Assembly (NCBI GenBank): GCA_018970625.1
Contig: JAGWVZ010000089.1
Span: forward strand, 1 to 10,085
DNA from: Myxococcales bacterium
Lineage (GTDB): Bacteria > Myxococcota > Bradymonadia > REDH01
DNA length: 10,085 bases
Direction: 5' to 3'
The stretch's first letter is position 1. The number at the start of each line of letters is the position of its first letter. Positions 1 to 6,550 of the stretch are shown here, in pieces. The notes under the pieces were generated by a model. It worked only from the letters and a program-made list of their open reading frames with translations. It ran no database searches and was not told where the DNA came from. The translations under genes were made by a program, and so were the position numbers.

Positions 1-156
1 CGCCACAAGGGCGGCCGCTACGGGGCGGTGGAATTGAGAGGTGGTGGACGTTCCTGCGGTCGGACGCCACAAGGGCGGCCGCTACGGGGCGGTGGAATTG
101 AGAGGTGGTGGACGTTCCTGCGGTCGGACGCCACAAGGGCGGCCGCTACGGGGCGG
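1..156. repeat. 64-bp tandem repeat array, 2.4 copies, running off the left edge
   Basis: Copies begin at 1, 65 and 129. The first two (1-64 and 65-128) are identical over the full 64 bp, and the third stops after 28 bp at about 156. Each copy begins with CGCCACAAGGGCGGCCGCTA, which is closely related to the hairpin repeats at 1189-1209 and 1268-1293. The array starts at the first base of the window, so its true length is unknown. No convincing reading frame crosses it. The identity of neighbouring copies points to recent duplication or ongoing homogenisation. It is not a CRISPR array, because there are no unique spacers. Confidence 0.9.
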
Positions 157-172
157 ATTCGGGTTGGGACAT

Positions 173-208
173 CGCACAAAAATCGCGGGGGTGGTCGATT
201 TTTGTGCG
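173..208. promoter_or_regulatory. Perfect 13-bp inverted repeat upstream of the Rpn-like gene
   Basis: The left arm CGCACAAAAATCG (173-185) and the right arm CGATTTTTGTGCG (196-208) are exact reverse complements separated by 10 nt. The structure ends 57 bp before the start codon at 266. There is no T-run after the right arm, so it does not look like a classical intrinsic terminator. A dimeric-regulator operator or an mRNA leader hairpin for the downstream gene fits better, but this is inference. The rest of 209-255 shows no confident promoter. Confidence 0.55.
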
Positions 209-265
209 CCGAGCGTCGCGACCTGACGACATGCCCTCATCGTTCAAATTTACTCAGGAGACACG

Positions 266-1180
266 ATGGGGACCGGATACCGAACACACGAGCTCGTTCG
301 CTGGTGGCTGCAGGAGGTCGTACAGGTGCGCGACTACGTCCTGCGGCTACTGCTTCGCCTGCCTCGCTCGCACGCACTCTGGCGTGTGAGCTGGCAGGAT
401 ACCCACCCGTCTTTTGACCTGCCTCGCCTCGAGGTCGATGGGTTGTTTGATGTGTGGATCAGCGCCTATGACTCCGCCATGGTCATCACCGAGATTCAGA
501 ACAGCCGCGACTCGCAGAAGGCGGTCACCTGGATGGCCTACCTGAGCGCCACCCAGCTGCGCTTTCGAAAGTCCACCGTGCTGGGCATACTGACCTTCAC
601 CGACACCATGGCGCACTGGTGCCGACAACAGGTCGTGCGCCCCGCAAAACAGCAGCTTGCCGTGCAGGTGCGCGTGCTGGGTCCACAGACGTGGCGACAT
701 CAGCCGTCTCACATGCCACCCGGTCCCGACGCCCTGAGTCGCCATGTCATGTGCTGGCTTTCAGGGCAGCGGATAGCCGAGTTCAAACGGACACTTACAC
801 AACTCATCAACTTTGCACTGGGGCTGGACTCACCCACGTGGCGCTGGTACATTGCGACCCTGTGTCGCATCGCAGAGCTGCATGCCCCACACCTGAAGGA
901 GCACATCATGAACCAGGTTCAGCGCAAACACCCCTTTATGCCCATCTTTGACCACGAGTGGGAGGCGGTCGAGCGGGGGCGTGTTGAAGGGCGCGATGAA
1001 GGGCGCGTTGAAGGGCGCGATGAAGGGCGTGTTGAAGGGCGCGTTGAGGCATTGCGATGGGTATTGCAGGAGCTGATCGGCGCGCAGGAGGTCGCCCGTC
1101 TATTGGCGACCACGCCCAACGCCAATCACGAACGGGTGCTTTACGACGCGATTCAGGCGCGCATGAGCCCTGCCAGGTAA
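266..1180 (+). CDS. Rpn/YhgA-like PD-(D/E)XK nuclease family protein
   Basis: This 304-aa protein probably belongs to the Rpn (recombination-promoting nuclease) / YhgA-like branch of PD-(D/E)XK nucleases. Members cut DNA, and several limit phage. The candidate catalytic core is Asp58 or Asp62 in the segment LEVDGLFDVW, followed after a hydrophobic strand by the E-x-Q signature Glu76-Ile-Gln78 and a helix containing WMAYLSA (89-95). The C-terminus has six tetrapeptide repeats G-R-(V/D)-E (residues 238-261) and then a helical tail. Such EGR-type repeats before the C-terminus are typical of the family. AGGAG at 256-260 sits 5 nt before the ATG and supports this start. The gene stands alone, with GC-rich repeats on both sides. 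An internal start at Met215 is described separately. The family call rests on motifs and layout; the superfamily is more secure than the subgroup. Confidence 0.75.
   Translation: MGTGYRTHELVRWWLQEVVQVRDYVLRLLLRLPRSHALWRVSWQDTHPSFDLPRLEVDGLFDVWISAYDSAMVITEIQNSRDSQKAVTWMAYLSATQLRFRKSTVLGILTFTDTMAHWCRQQVVRPAKQQLAVQVRVLGPQTWRHQPSHMPPGPDALSRHVMCWLSGQRIAEFKRTLTQLINFALGLDSPTWRWYIATLCRIAELHAPHLKEHIMNQVQRKHPFMPIFDHEWEAVERGRVEGRDEGRVEGRDEGRVEGRVEALRWVLQELIGAQEVARLLATTPNANHERVLYDAIQARMSPAR
896..910 (+). promoter_or_regulatory. Strong internal ribosome binding site in the Rpn-like gene
   Basis: AAGGAG (896-901) lies 6 nt before an in-frame ATG (908-910, Met215). It is a better Shine-Dalgarno match than the AGGAG used by the main start at 266. 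Lys-Glu codons can produce this sequence by chance. However, its position just before the C-terminal repeat domain is where an intragenic start would be expected in an Rpn gene. Confidence 0.5.
908..1180 (+). CDS. Possible intragenic C-terminal product (RpnS-like antitoxin)
   Basis: Translation from the internal ATG would give a 90-aa protein identical to residues 215-304 of the Rpn-like nuclease. It would contain the six G-R-(V/D)-E repeats and the C-terminal helix but none of the nuclease core. In E. coli, Rpn genes are reported to make such small proteins from internal in-frame starts, and these block the full-length toxic nuclease. The AAGGAG with ideal spacing is the direct sequence support. 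Whether this start is used here is inference. Automatic annotation would not list it. Confidence 0.35.
   Translation: MNQVQRKHPFMPIFDHEWEAVERGRVEGRDEGRVEGRDEGRVEGRVEALRWVLQELIGAQEVARLLATTPNANHERVLYDAIQARMSPAR
977..1048 (+). repeat. Six 12-bp in-frame tandem repeats coding for GR(V/D)E
   Basis: Six 12-bp units of the form GGGCG(C/T)G(A/T)TGA(A/G) encode GRVE, GRDE, GRVE, GRDE, GRVE, GRVE. The units differ almost only at the V/D codon and at one or two silent positions. The array preserves the reading frame, so copy number can change by slippage without breaking the protein. Confidence 0.9.
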
Positions 1181-1188
1181 TCCAGCAG

Positions 1189-1209
1189 GGTCGGCCGCCA
1201 CGAGGGCGG
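1189..1209. repeat. Intergenic GC-rich repeat, family 1 (partial copy)
   Basis: The segment GTCGGCCGCCACGAGGGCGG (1190-1209) matches the copy at 1268-1287 exactly. The hairpin is imperfect here, because the right arm breaks after GGCGG (A at 1210). It begins just 9 bp after the stop of the Rpn-like gene. Confidence 0.8.
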
Positions 1210-1267
1210 ACGGTATGGGTGTTTGATTTGCGGTGGTGTGGGTTTGGGGGTCGGGCGTAATCCGGAT

Positions 1268-1293
1268 GTCGGCCGCCACGAGGGCGGCCGCTA
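1268..1293. repeat. Intergenic GC-rich hairpin repeat, family 1 (complete copy)
   Basis: CGGCCGCC (1270-1277) and GGCGGCCG (1283-1290) form a perfect 8-bp stem around the 5-nt loop ACGAG. The copy directly abuts the stop codon of the minus-strand lipoprotein gene and lies between two convergent genes. It could therefore act as a bidirectional transcription end or mRNA-stabilising hairpin. No T-run follows, so intrinsic termination is not proven. The same core occurs in the 64-bp array at 1-156. Confidence 0.75.
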
Positions 1294-2931
1294 CTAGATC
1301 TTGGGGTTTCGGCAGGTGCCGATCTCCATGATCAGGTACAGCAGCACCCGTTCCTGTGGTACCAGTCCAATGTGGGCGCCGCCCGTTGTGTGGTAGGTGG
1401 AATAGACGACGCGGCCGCAGCCGGCGGGTTCGTAGCTCACGGTGAGGGGGCGCTTGGGCGTTGGGCGCAGGTCCTGGCCTCCGATGACCCACACGGTGGG
1501 GGTGTCAACGATGGGGACGCCGCCGCCGTCGGTGCCTACCTCGACGGCGGTAACGGCCTCAATGAAGTTCCAGTTGCCTGTGACTTCAAAGCTGAGCGCA
1601 TTGTACGTAGAAACCGATGAACTGTTTGCCGTGGGCCCCTGCTGGCCATTCAGCCACGCCTGCATATACGGCTCCACGACCTCGGCGTTGGGTGTATCGT
1701 ACGAGTCGCCGTCTGCGGTACCAAACTGTGATGTGTTCCAGGTGTTGGTGGCCGCATTGTAGGCCGAAGCAGGGGTGTCGATCTCTTCACCGAAATCAAA
1801 GATACCGCCAATCCCACTGCTTCCGAGCTGAATCTGGGCGGGAAATACGTTGTCGGCCCATTCGCCCGACCAGTCTGTGACATACAGGTTTCCACCAGCA
1901 GCTACGTAATTTCGCAAATTACGCAGTACAGCCTGGTCATTCAGTACCGAGGTATTCGAGGTGCCCGAGCAGGGAATAAAAATAATGTGATAATCATCGA
2001 GCCGAGCCGGGTCGCGCACCAGATCGCCAAGCGTGCCAACGGCGACACCGCCGTCACTGCCGCCGTTCGAATAGATATCAAGTACACCCGTGCCAGACTC
2101 GGGCACATAACGACCGCTGCTGTCGATGTCGCCCATGTTCATTTTCCCCAGAATATCTTCCAGGTGGTCCGAAGCGCCCACCGCCATGGCGATTCGCGGC
2201 GTCGTCAGCCCTTCAGACGGTGCGTTCCGCGACGGCAGCTGGGTTTGTTCGACCGGCAGCAGCGCGGGCGCGCCCTCGACGACATCGACCTGCACTTCGC
2301 GGCGGAACTGTCCCTTTTCGACGACCAGCCAGTATCGTCCCGGTACATAACCCTGCACCGTAAACTGTCCGCGCGAATCCGACAGCACCGCGCGCGCCGG
2401 CGGCGACTGGCACGCCGCACAATAGGCCTGCTGTGGAATCGGCGCCGGCGGCGTCAGCGACAAATAAACGAGCGCGCCCGAAACTGGAATTTCCTGCCCT
2501 GCTGGCACCTGACCCGGTGCATTTCCGGGGGCCCACACCGTGCCGGTAAAACCACCCGACGCGCCGGGCTCGGCCGTGTCGGGGCCCGCGCCTGTGTCGG
2601 TTGTGCCGGTGTCCACGGGCACGCCGGAGTCGACGGGCGAACCTGTATCGTCGCCAGTGTCGGGCGTTTCGTCGGCGCCGGAATCACCGCCGCCCTGCAC
2701 ATCGTCGTCTGCGTTACCGGTGTCGCGCTCTTCGTCGTCGCCGGCATCGGGGCGGGGCCGGTTGGGGCGTTCATCGACCTGCTCATTTTCACCGTCGTCT
2801 TCGGCCGAGCCAGCTGCGTTGCCACAGCCAGCCAGCTGCAGGCATGCCAGGAGGCTTATCAGCAGGGCGGCGGTGTGCGGGCGCGGCGCGCAGAAGGCAA
2901 AAGTGGCGAAACAACGCGGGTTGCGGTACAT
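1294..2931 (-). CDS. Lipoprotein with carboxypeptidase-regulatory-like domain and GATase-like C-terminal region
   Basis: This is a 545-aa predicted lipoprotein of unknown function. It has basic residues at the N-terminus, a hydrophobic segment, and the lipobox LAGC with Cys36 as the likely lipidated residue. Residues about 37-125 form an acidic, Thr/Gly/Pro-rich linker typical of surface lipoproteins in Myxococcota-like bacteria. Residues about 130-217 resemble a carboxypeptidase-regulatory-like (beta-sandwich) domain, with the pattern SDSRGQFTVQGYVPGRYWLV. A Cys-x-x-Cys pair (171 and 174) lies inside it. The rest, with IIFIPCSGT (316-324) followed by YVAAGGNLYVTDWSGEW, resembles the class I glutamine-amidotransferase/ThuA-like fold used in many secreted binding proteins. 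I see no complete catalytic triad. I prefer the ATG at 2931 because it puts a normal-length signal peptide at the N-terminus. An in-frame TTG at 3006 would add 25 residues. The gene converges with the Rpn-like gene. Confidence 0.8.
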   Translation of the reverse strand: MYRNPRCFATFAFCAPRPHTAALLISLLACLQLAGCGNAAGSAEDDGENEQVDERPNRPRPDAGDDEERDTGNADDDVQGGGDSGADETPDTGDDTGSPVDSGVPVDTGTTDTGAGPDTAEPGASGGFTGTVWAPGNAPGQVPAGQEIPVSGALVYLSLTPPAPIPQQAYCAACQSPPARAVLSDSRGQFTVQGYVPGRYWLVVEKGQFRREVQVDVVEGAPALLPVEQTQLPSRNAPSEGLTTPRIAMAVGASDHLEDILGKMNMGDIDSSGRYVPESGTGVLDIYSNGGSDGGVAVGTLGDLVRDPARLDDYHIIFIPCSGTSNTSVLNDQAVLRNLRNYVAAGGNLYVTDWSGEWADNVFPAQIQLGSSGIGGIFDFGEEIDTPASAYNAATNTWNTSQFGTADGDSYDTPNAEVVEPYMQAWLNGQQGPTANSSSVSTYNALSFEVTGNWNFIEAVTAVEVGTDGGGVPIVDTPTVWVIGGQDLRPTPKRPLTVSYEPAGCGRVVYSTYHTTGGAHIGLVPQERVLLYLIMEIGTCRNPKI

Positions 2932-3032
2932 GGCGCGCTCTCGAAACAGGGCGATGTGGTGGCTACGAAGCGACCACAGAGTGACCGCTTTTTCATGGTT
3001 TCGCAACTCTCTGCTGCCCCACAGGCCGCCTC

Positions 3033-3158
3033 ATGCTCGTGAAATTGCTCTGGGTGCCTGGCCTGATTGCTGCGCTGGTGGCCATGACCGTGTTTCGTGT
3101 GCGCCGCGTGAATGCCGCGCGGAGTCGGGTGATCGCGGCGCAGGCTGACGTTCGTTGA
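3033..3158 (+). CDS. Possible 41-aa single-pass membrane protein
   Basis: This short ORF encodes 41 residues. They are one hydrophobic stretch (about 4-21, with a central PGLIAALVAMTVF) followed by a strongly basic tail (RVRRVNAARSR), which obeys the positive-inside rule. It fits exactly between two minus-strand genes and ends one base before the stop codon of the thioesterase gene. It is divergent from the lipoprotein gene and would share its 5' region. No strong ribosome binding site precedes the ATG. I do not recognise a family. Confidence 0.4.
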   Translation: MLVKLLWVPGLIAALVAMTVFRVRRVNAARSRVIAAQADVR

Positions 3159-3159
3159 G

Positions 3160-3597
3160 CTAACGCGTGCGCGATTCCATGCGCTCGATGGCGAGGCGCC
3201 AGGCGTCGGGAATCGGCACCTTGGATTTGGTTTCGTAATCGTAGGGAACAATCACCGCTTGGCCTTTTGCGGCGACGGTTTTCAGGGCGGTGCTGTAAAC
3301 AAGGTGTTCCATGGCGAAGCGGTCGCCCTGAAACTCGAGCAGTCGTGCGCCCACCAGCAGACGGTCGGGGAATGTAACCGGGGCTCGAAAACGGCAGGAA
3401 GTCGAGGCCATAATCGGGCCGATGCGCTGCTCAAGAACGTTGATAACGGTAAAATACGCGATGCGCGCGGTCTCGAAATAACGAAAATACCGGGTATTAT
3501 TGACGTGGCCAAAGGCGTCCATGTCACCCCATGCGACGTCGATGGGGGTGACGCTGGGAAAAGAGGCCAGGCAATCGGGGAGCTGCGTCTCTGTCAT
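3160..3597 (-). CDS. Acyl-CoA thioesterase, 4-hydroxybenzoyl-CoA thioesterase (hotdog) family
   Basis: This 145-aa cytoplasmic enzyme is predicted to hydrolyse an acyl-CoA thioester. The N-terminal motif W-G-D-M-D-A-F-G-H-V-N-N (23-34) followed by Y-F-R-Y-F-E is the classic YbgC/FadM/4HBT hotdog signature. Asp27 is the likely catalytic aspartate. The length is normal for a single hotdog domain, which usually works as a dimer or tetramer. The start ATG overlaps the stop of the upstream hydrolase gene in an ATGA arrangement, so the two are probably translationally coupled and cotranscribed. Substrate is unknown. A role in fatty-acyl or aromatic CoA turnover beside a lipase-like hydrolase is inference. 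Confidence 0.88.
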   Translation of the reverse strand: MTETQLPDCLASFPSVTPIDVAWGDMDAFGHVNNTRYFRYFETARIAYFTVINVLEQRIGPIMASTSCRFRAPVTFPDRLLVGARLLEFQGDRFAMEHLVYSTALKTVAAKGQAVIVPYDYETKSKVPIPDAWRLAIERMESRTR

Positions 3598-4547
3598 GAA
3601 GGGCTCTGCTCAAGGGCGGACCACGCACGCTGCCAGGCGCGCGGGTGAATCAGGTAACTCAGGTGTGTAAATCCCTGCATTTCGATATTTTCGGCGCCGG
3701 GCACCCGGGCGCTGTCAGGTGGCATGAGCAACATGTCGGCTGGGCTCCACAAGGCCACCAGCCTGGGCCGGCCCTGTTCGCGTTGCCACGGTAGTTGTCG
3801 GGCCAGCCGGCGTACGACCTCGGAATCAGGGCGTAAATCCAGCACACGACTGGTGACCGCCAGGCGCGCCGCCTGCGTACCTTCATGGGGAGTGCCCAGC
3901 GTGACCAGCGTGCCAATGCGTGCTGCCGTTTCGGGGTGTTCCAGCGCCAGGCGCGAGATGAGCCCGCCCATACTGTGGGCCACGATATCAATCCGGGTGT
4001 CGGGTGGCAGCTCGTTGATGCGGATGACGTCGGCGACGGCCTGCGTCAGCTGGTCGGCCATCTCCTGCATGGTCTCGGCTGCTTCGAAGCTCATGGACCA
4101 TGTGCGGGTGCGGCCCATAAAGCCAAACCAGGCGCGCATGGGTCCGAAATTACCGGGGTGCCCTGCCAGGCCGTGCACAAATAAAATGGGGCGAAATCCA
4201 TCGTCGGGCAGCGGGGTGACCTGACGCCTCGCCGGGCTGACATGGGTCAGGCCTACCAGCGGCGCGTGCGCAAAGTGTCGGCGCAGGTCGGGGTCGATGG
4301 CCTGATACCCCTGCGCGACCTTTCCGGCCGCCCACGATGCGCCCCGAACCACGGCCCACCCGGCTGTCGCCGCGCCTCGGCCGACCGTGGTCAGCAGCTC
4401 GCGCCTCCTTGCAGCGGCCGCCTGATCGGCCGTGGCCGCCTCGTTTTCCGAGGCGCCTGCGTCGGCTTCAGCCGCGATATTCGCTGCCGTCGAAGCGGCG
4501 TCGTGTGGTGGCACGCGAACGGTGTCTGGCGGGTCTGGCGTGGACAT
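3594..4547 (-). CDS. Alpha/beta-hydrolase, lipase/esterase-like
   Basis: This 317-aa serine hydrolase probably acts on an ester substrate. Numbering from the ATG at 4547, the oxyanion-hole motif is F-V-H-G-L-A-G (about 123-129). The nucleophile elbow is A-H-S-M-G-G with Ser192, followed by LGTPHEGT as in triacylglycerol-lipase and PGAP1-like proteins. Likely partners are Asp271 (S-P-A-D) and His295 (F-T-H-L-S). Residues 1-50 are Ala/Asp/Glu-rich and disordered-looking, and there is no clear signal peptide. A short segment about 55-80 with Ala/Gly/Trp could bind membrane. An in-frame TTG at 4565 would add six residues; neither start has a good ribosome binding site. It is the first gene of a two-gene unit with the thioesterase. 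Confidence 0.85.
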   Translation of the reverse strand: MSTPDPPDTVRVPPHDAASTAANIAAEADAGASENEAATADQAAAARRRELLTTVGRGAATAGWAVVRGASWAAGKVAQGYQAIDPDLRRHFAHAPLVGLTHVSPARRQVTPLPDDGFRPILFVHGLAGHPGNFGPMRAWFGFMGRTRTWSMSFEAAETMQEMADQLTQAVADVIRINELPPDTRIDIVAHSMGGLISRLALEHPETAARIGTLVTLGTPHEGTQAARLAVTSRVLDLRPDSEVVRRLARQLPWQREQGRPRLVALWSPADMLLMPPDSARVPGAENIEMQGFTHLSYLIHPRAWQRAWSALEQSPS

Positions 4548-4645
4548 GGCGCGGGCTCGGGGCAAGAGGCTCGGTTGGGCGAGTAGTGCGGCCGGGCAGG
4601 GTCGTCAACCGCAAGTGCGCCGGGGTGGCGCCGCCGTCAGACCCC

Positions 4646-4804
4646 ATGGAGACCTCGGTGTGGTTGTTTGGTACGGTCGCGACGCAGGGCATTGTCGCGA
4701 TTGAACGCGCCATGCTGCTCTCGACCGCCTCGATGACGCTCGGCATGTGGGCGAAAGACGAGCCGGCGGGTGTGAGCGAGCTGTGGAGCGCGTTGGCGGC
4801 GTAG
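4646..4804 (+). CDS. Possible 52-aa hypothetical protein
   Basis: The ORF has third codon positions that are almost all G or C, unlike the shadow frames on the other strand. The product begins METSVWLFGTVATQGIVAIE and has an amphipathic helix (about 5-35) rich in Ala, Met and Leu, then an acidic tail. It is divergent from the hydrolase gene. No ribosome binding site is visible; an in-frame GTG at 4625 is an alternative start. I do not recognise the family. If it is not real, 4548-4946 is a 399-bp gap in which I see only the ribosome binding site of the next gene. Confidence 0.35.
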   Translation: METSVWLFGTVATQGIVAIERAMLLSTASMTLGMWAKDEPAGVSELWSALAA

Positions 4805-4946
4805 CGACAGACCGCGCCGGACGACACTCACGCTGGACTGTCAGCCGCTGGACACTTGAACGATTGCGCGGTTACGATGGCGCTTGCCGTGCGAAGGATT
4901 TTGCAGGGCGGTGGTCGTGTGTGACTTTTGTGTGTTGAGGTGAACG

Positions 4947-6341
4947 ATGGCGTTGATTCAGGCGCGTGTCGGGTGTTCGTTTCGGCTTTTGTGCGTTGTC
5001 TGGGCTGCCTCGTTTGCCAGTGCGTGCGGGGACTCACCGGCAGATGAGGCTGCGGCTGCGGGTGTGGGAGATGTCGCCGACGCTGATGTCGCCGCCGATT
5101 CCAGTGTCGATTCGGACGCCGGTGTGCAACCGGAGGATGATGCCGGGCAGGATATCGCCCTGCCGCCGTTGCCGCCTTCGGGGCCGGCGCCGGATTTTGT
5201 GCCGGTGGCGACTTTTGGCGCGCACAACGTCGAGGTGGTGGAGACGCGGCAGGTAATTCCGGCGGTGGATCTACCTGTGGAGAGCCCTGCGCAGACGTCG
5301 AATAATAACCTGGATGTGATTCGGCACGATGGGCGGGTGTATCTGGCGTGGCGTACGGCGCCGAACCATTTTGCGTCGCCCGATGCGCGCGTGCATGTAT
5401 TGAGCTCGGCCGACGAACAGACGTGGGAGTGGGAAGCGAGTTTTGCCCGCGACAATGATTTGCGCGAGCCGCGTTTTCTGTCGTGGGATGGTAATTTGTG
5501 GCTTTATATGGCCGAGCTGGGTACGAATCGGCTGGCATTCGAGCCGAAGGGGATGCTGGTTTCGGCGTTGTCGTCGGGTTCGGGTGAGTGGTCGGAGCTG
5601 ACGCGGGTGGGGCCCGAGGGATTTATTCCCTGGCGTACGGGTGAGCTGGGTGGTCGGCCGTATATGATTGGTTACACGGGTGGCGAGAATATTTATTTAT
5701 TTAATCTGGAGCCGCTGGATATTCATTTGCTGACGACCACGGATGGTGTGACGTTTACGGGTTGGGACACGGACCTGCCGGTAGTGGAGCGTGGTGGTGG
5801 CAGCGAGACGGCGTTTGCGGTGGATGGGGACGACCGTTTGTGGGCGGTGGTGCGAAACGAATCGGGAGACGACTCGGGCTGGGGTTCGAAGCTGTGTTAT
5901 ACGCCGCCGGGCGACTATTCGGACTGGACGTGCGTGAGTGACCCGCGGAAATTCGATTCGCCGCTGGTGTTTTCGTACGAGGGTGAAATCTACCTTGTTG
6001 GCCGCCGCCACCTGACGCCCGACGGTCATTACGACCTGGGCTATCGTGACCAGACGCCCACCGAGCAGGTGATTCGATATCAGGCGGCGTATTCGCAGTC
6101 GCCCAAGCGCTGCGCCCTGTGGCGCGTGGACCGAACCGAGCGCCGCGTGCGCTTCATGCTGGACCTGCCCAGCAACGGCGACACCTGCTTCGCGTCCATG
6201 CTGCCCCTGCCCACTCCGGGCGAATTCGCGATCTACGACTACAGCTCCGACCCCAGCGGCCCCCTGCTGAACTGGAACGCCGGTCAGGAAGGCCCAACCA
6301 ACATCTACCGCCACGTGCTTCGCTTCACACCAAACGACTGA
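4947..6341 (+). CDS. Lipoprotein with sialidase-like beta-propeller
   Basis: This is a 464-aa predicted exported lipoprotein. The signal peptide ends in SFASAC, with Cys27 as the likely lipidated residue. It is followed by an Ala/Asp-rich linker to about residue 75 and a Pro-rich hinge. The remainder (about 90-460) has repeated beta-propeller-like strands with Asp-box-like motifs, SSADEQTW (153-160) and TTDGVTF (264-270). It also has W-R/Y-L strands such as DGRVYLAWR and DGNLWLYMAE. This matches the sialidase/BNR superfamily, which acts on or binds surface glycans. The sialidase arginine triad is not obvious, so enzymatic activity is uncertain. AGGTGA (4938-4943) sits just before the ATG. Codon use changes strongly near codon 345-380 (see findings). 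It is flanked downstream by 100-bp repeats. Confidence 0.78.
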   Translation: MALIQARVGCSFRLLCVVWAASFASACGDSPADEAAAAGVGDVADADVAADSSVDSDAGVQPEDDAGQDIALPPLPPSGPAPDFVPVATFGAHNVEVVETRQVIPAVDLPVESPAQTSNNNLDVIRHDGRVYLAWRTAPNHFASPDARVHVLSSADEQTWEWEASFARDNDLREPRFLSWDGNLWLYMAELGTNRLAFEPKGMLVSALSSGSGEWSELTRVGPEGFIPWRTGELGGRPYMIGYTGGENIYLFNLEPLDIHLLTTTDGVTFTGWDTDLPVVERGGGSETAFAVDGDDRLWAVVRNESGDDSGWGSKLCYTPPGDYSDWTCVSDPRKFDSPLVFSYEGEIYLVGRRHLTPDGHYDLGYRDQTPTEQVIRYQAAYSQSPKRCALWRVDRTERRVRFMLDLPSNGDTCFASMLPLPTPGEFAIYDYSSDPSGPLLNWNAGQEGPTNIYRHVLRFTPND

Positions 6342-6350
6342 GCAAGACAG

Positions 6351-6550
6351 CATCGTGACCGCCCCCCTTGTCGCCCGTGCGCCTTGGGTAAACCACCGTA
6401 GTGGCCGACCACCGTGTCGGCCATGTGCCTGATATCGCGCAAGAAAACCACCGTACTGGCCGCCCCCGTGCCGGCCACCCGCCTCGGGCAAACCACCGTG
6501 GTGGCCGACCACCGTGTTGGCCATGTGCTTGATCTAATGTAAGAAAGGCG
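6351..6550. repeat. Two 100-bp direct repeats (family 2)
   Basis: Units 6351-6450 and 6451-6550 align without gaps at a spacing of exactly 100 bp. For example, AACCACCGT occurs at 6391 and 6491, GTGGCCGACCACCGTGT at 6401 and 6501, and CCATGTGC at 6421 and 6521. Each unit contains one hairpin, and AAGAAA recurs at 6441 and 6541. A third, truncated copy lies at 8600-8656. The repeats fill the gap between the lipoprotein gene and the ATPase leader, and no coding frame in them is credible. Confidence 0.88.
6402..6423. repeat. Hairpin core of repeat family 2, first copy
   Basis: TGGCCGAC (6402-6409) and GTCGGCCA (6416-6423) form a perfect 8-bp stem with the 6-nt loop CACCGT. In the second unit the stem (6502-6509 with 6516-6523, right arm GTTGGCCA) keeps all eight pairs by replacing one G-C with G-U. 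Conservation of pairing suggests selection on an RNA or cruciform structure. Confidence 0.7.

Noticed and set aside
1..156. Possible CRISPR array
   Set aside because: The 64-bp units are contiguous and identical, with no unique spacers between repeats.
1268..1293. Intrinsic terminator between the convergent genes
   Set aside because: The stem is strong, but no T-run follows on either strand, so I list it only as a hairpin repeat.
1987..3042. Plus-strand ORF of 351 aa
   Set aside because: It is a shadow of the minus-strand lipoprotein. The product is Arg/His/Ala-rich with no domain, while the opposite frame has a lipobox and recognisable domains.
4828..5538. Minus-strand ORF of 236 aa
   Set aside because: It is Pro/His/Arg-rich shadow of the signal peptide and linker of the lipoprotein at 4947.
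5697..6524. Minus-strand ORF of 275 aa
   Set aside because: It runs antisense through the sialidase-like gene and into the 100-bp repeats, giving His/Gly/Arg-rich repeated peptide. No domain is seen.
6351..6550. Possible CRISPR array
   Set aside because: These are two diverged 100-bp units, not short repeats with spacers, and no cas gene is present.
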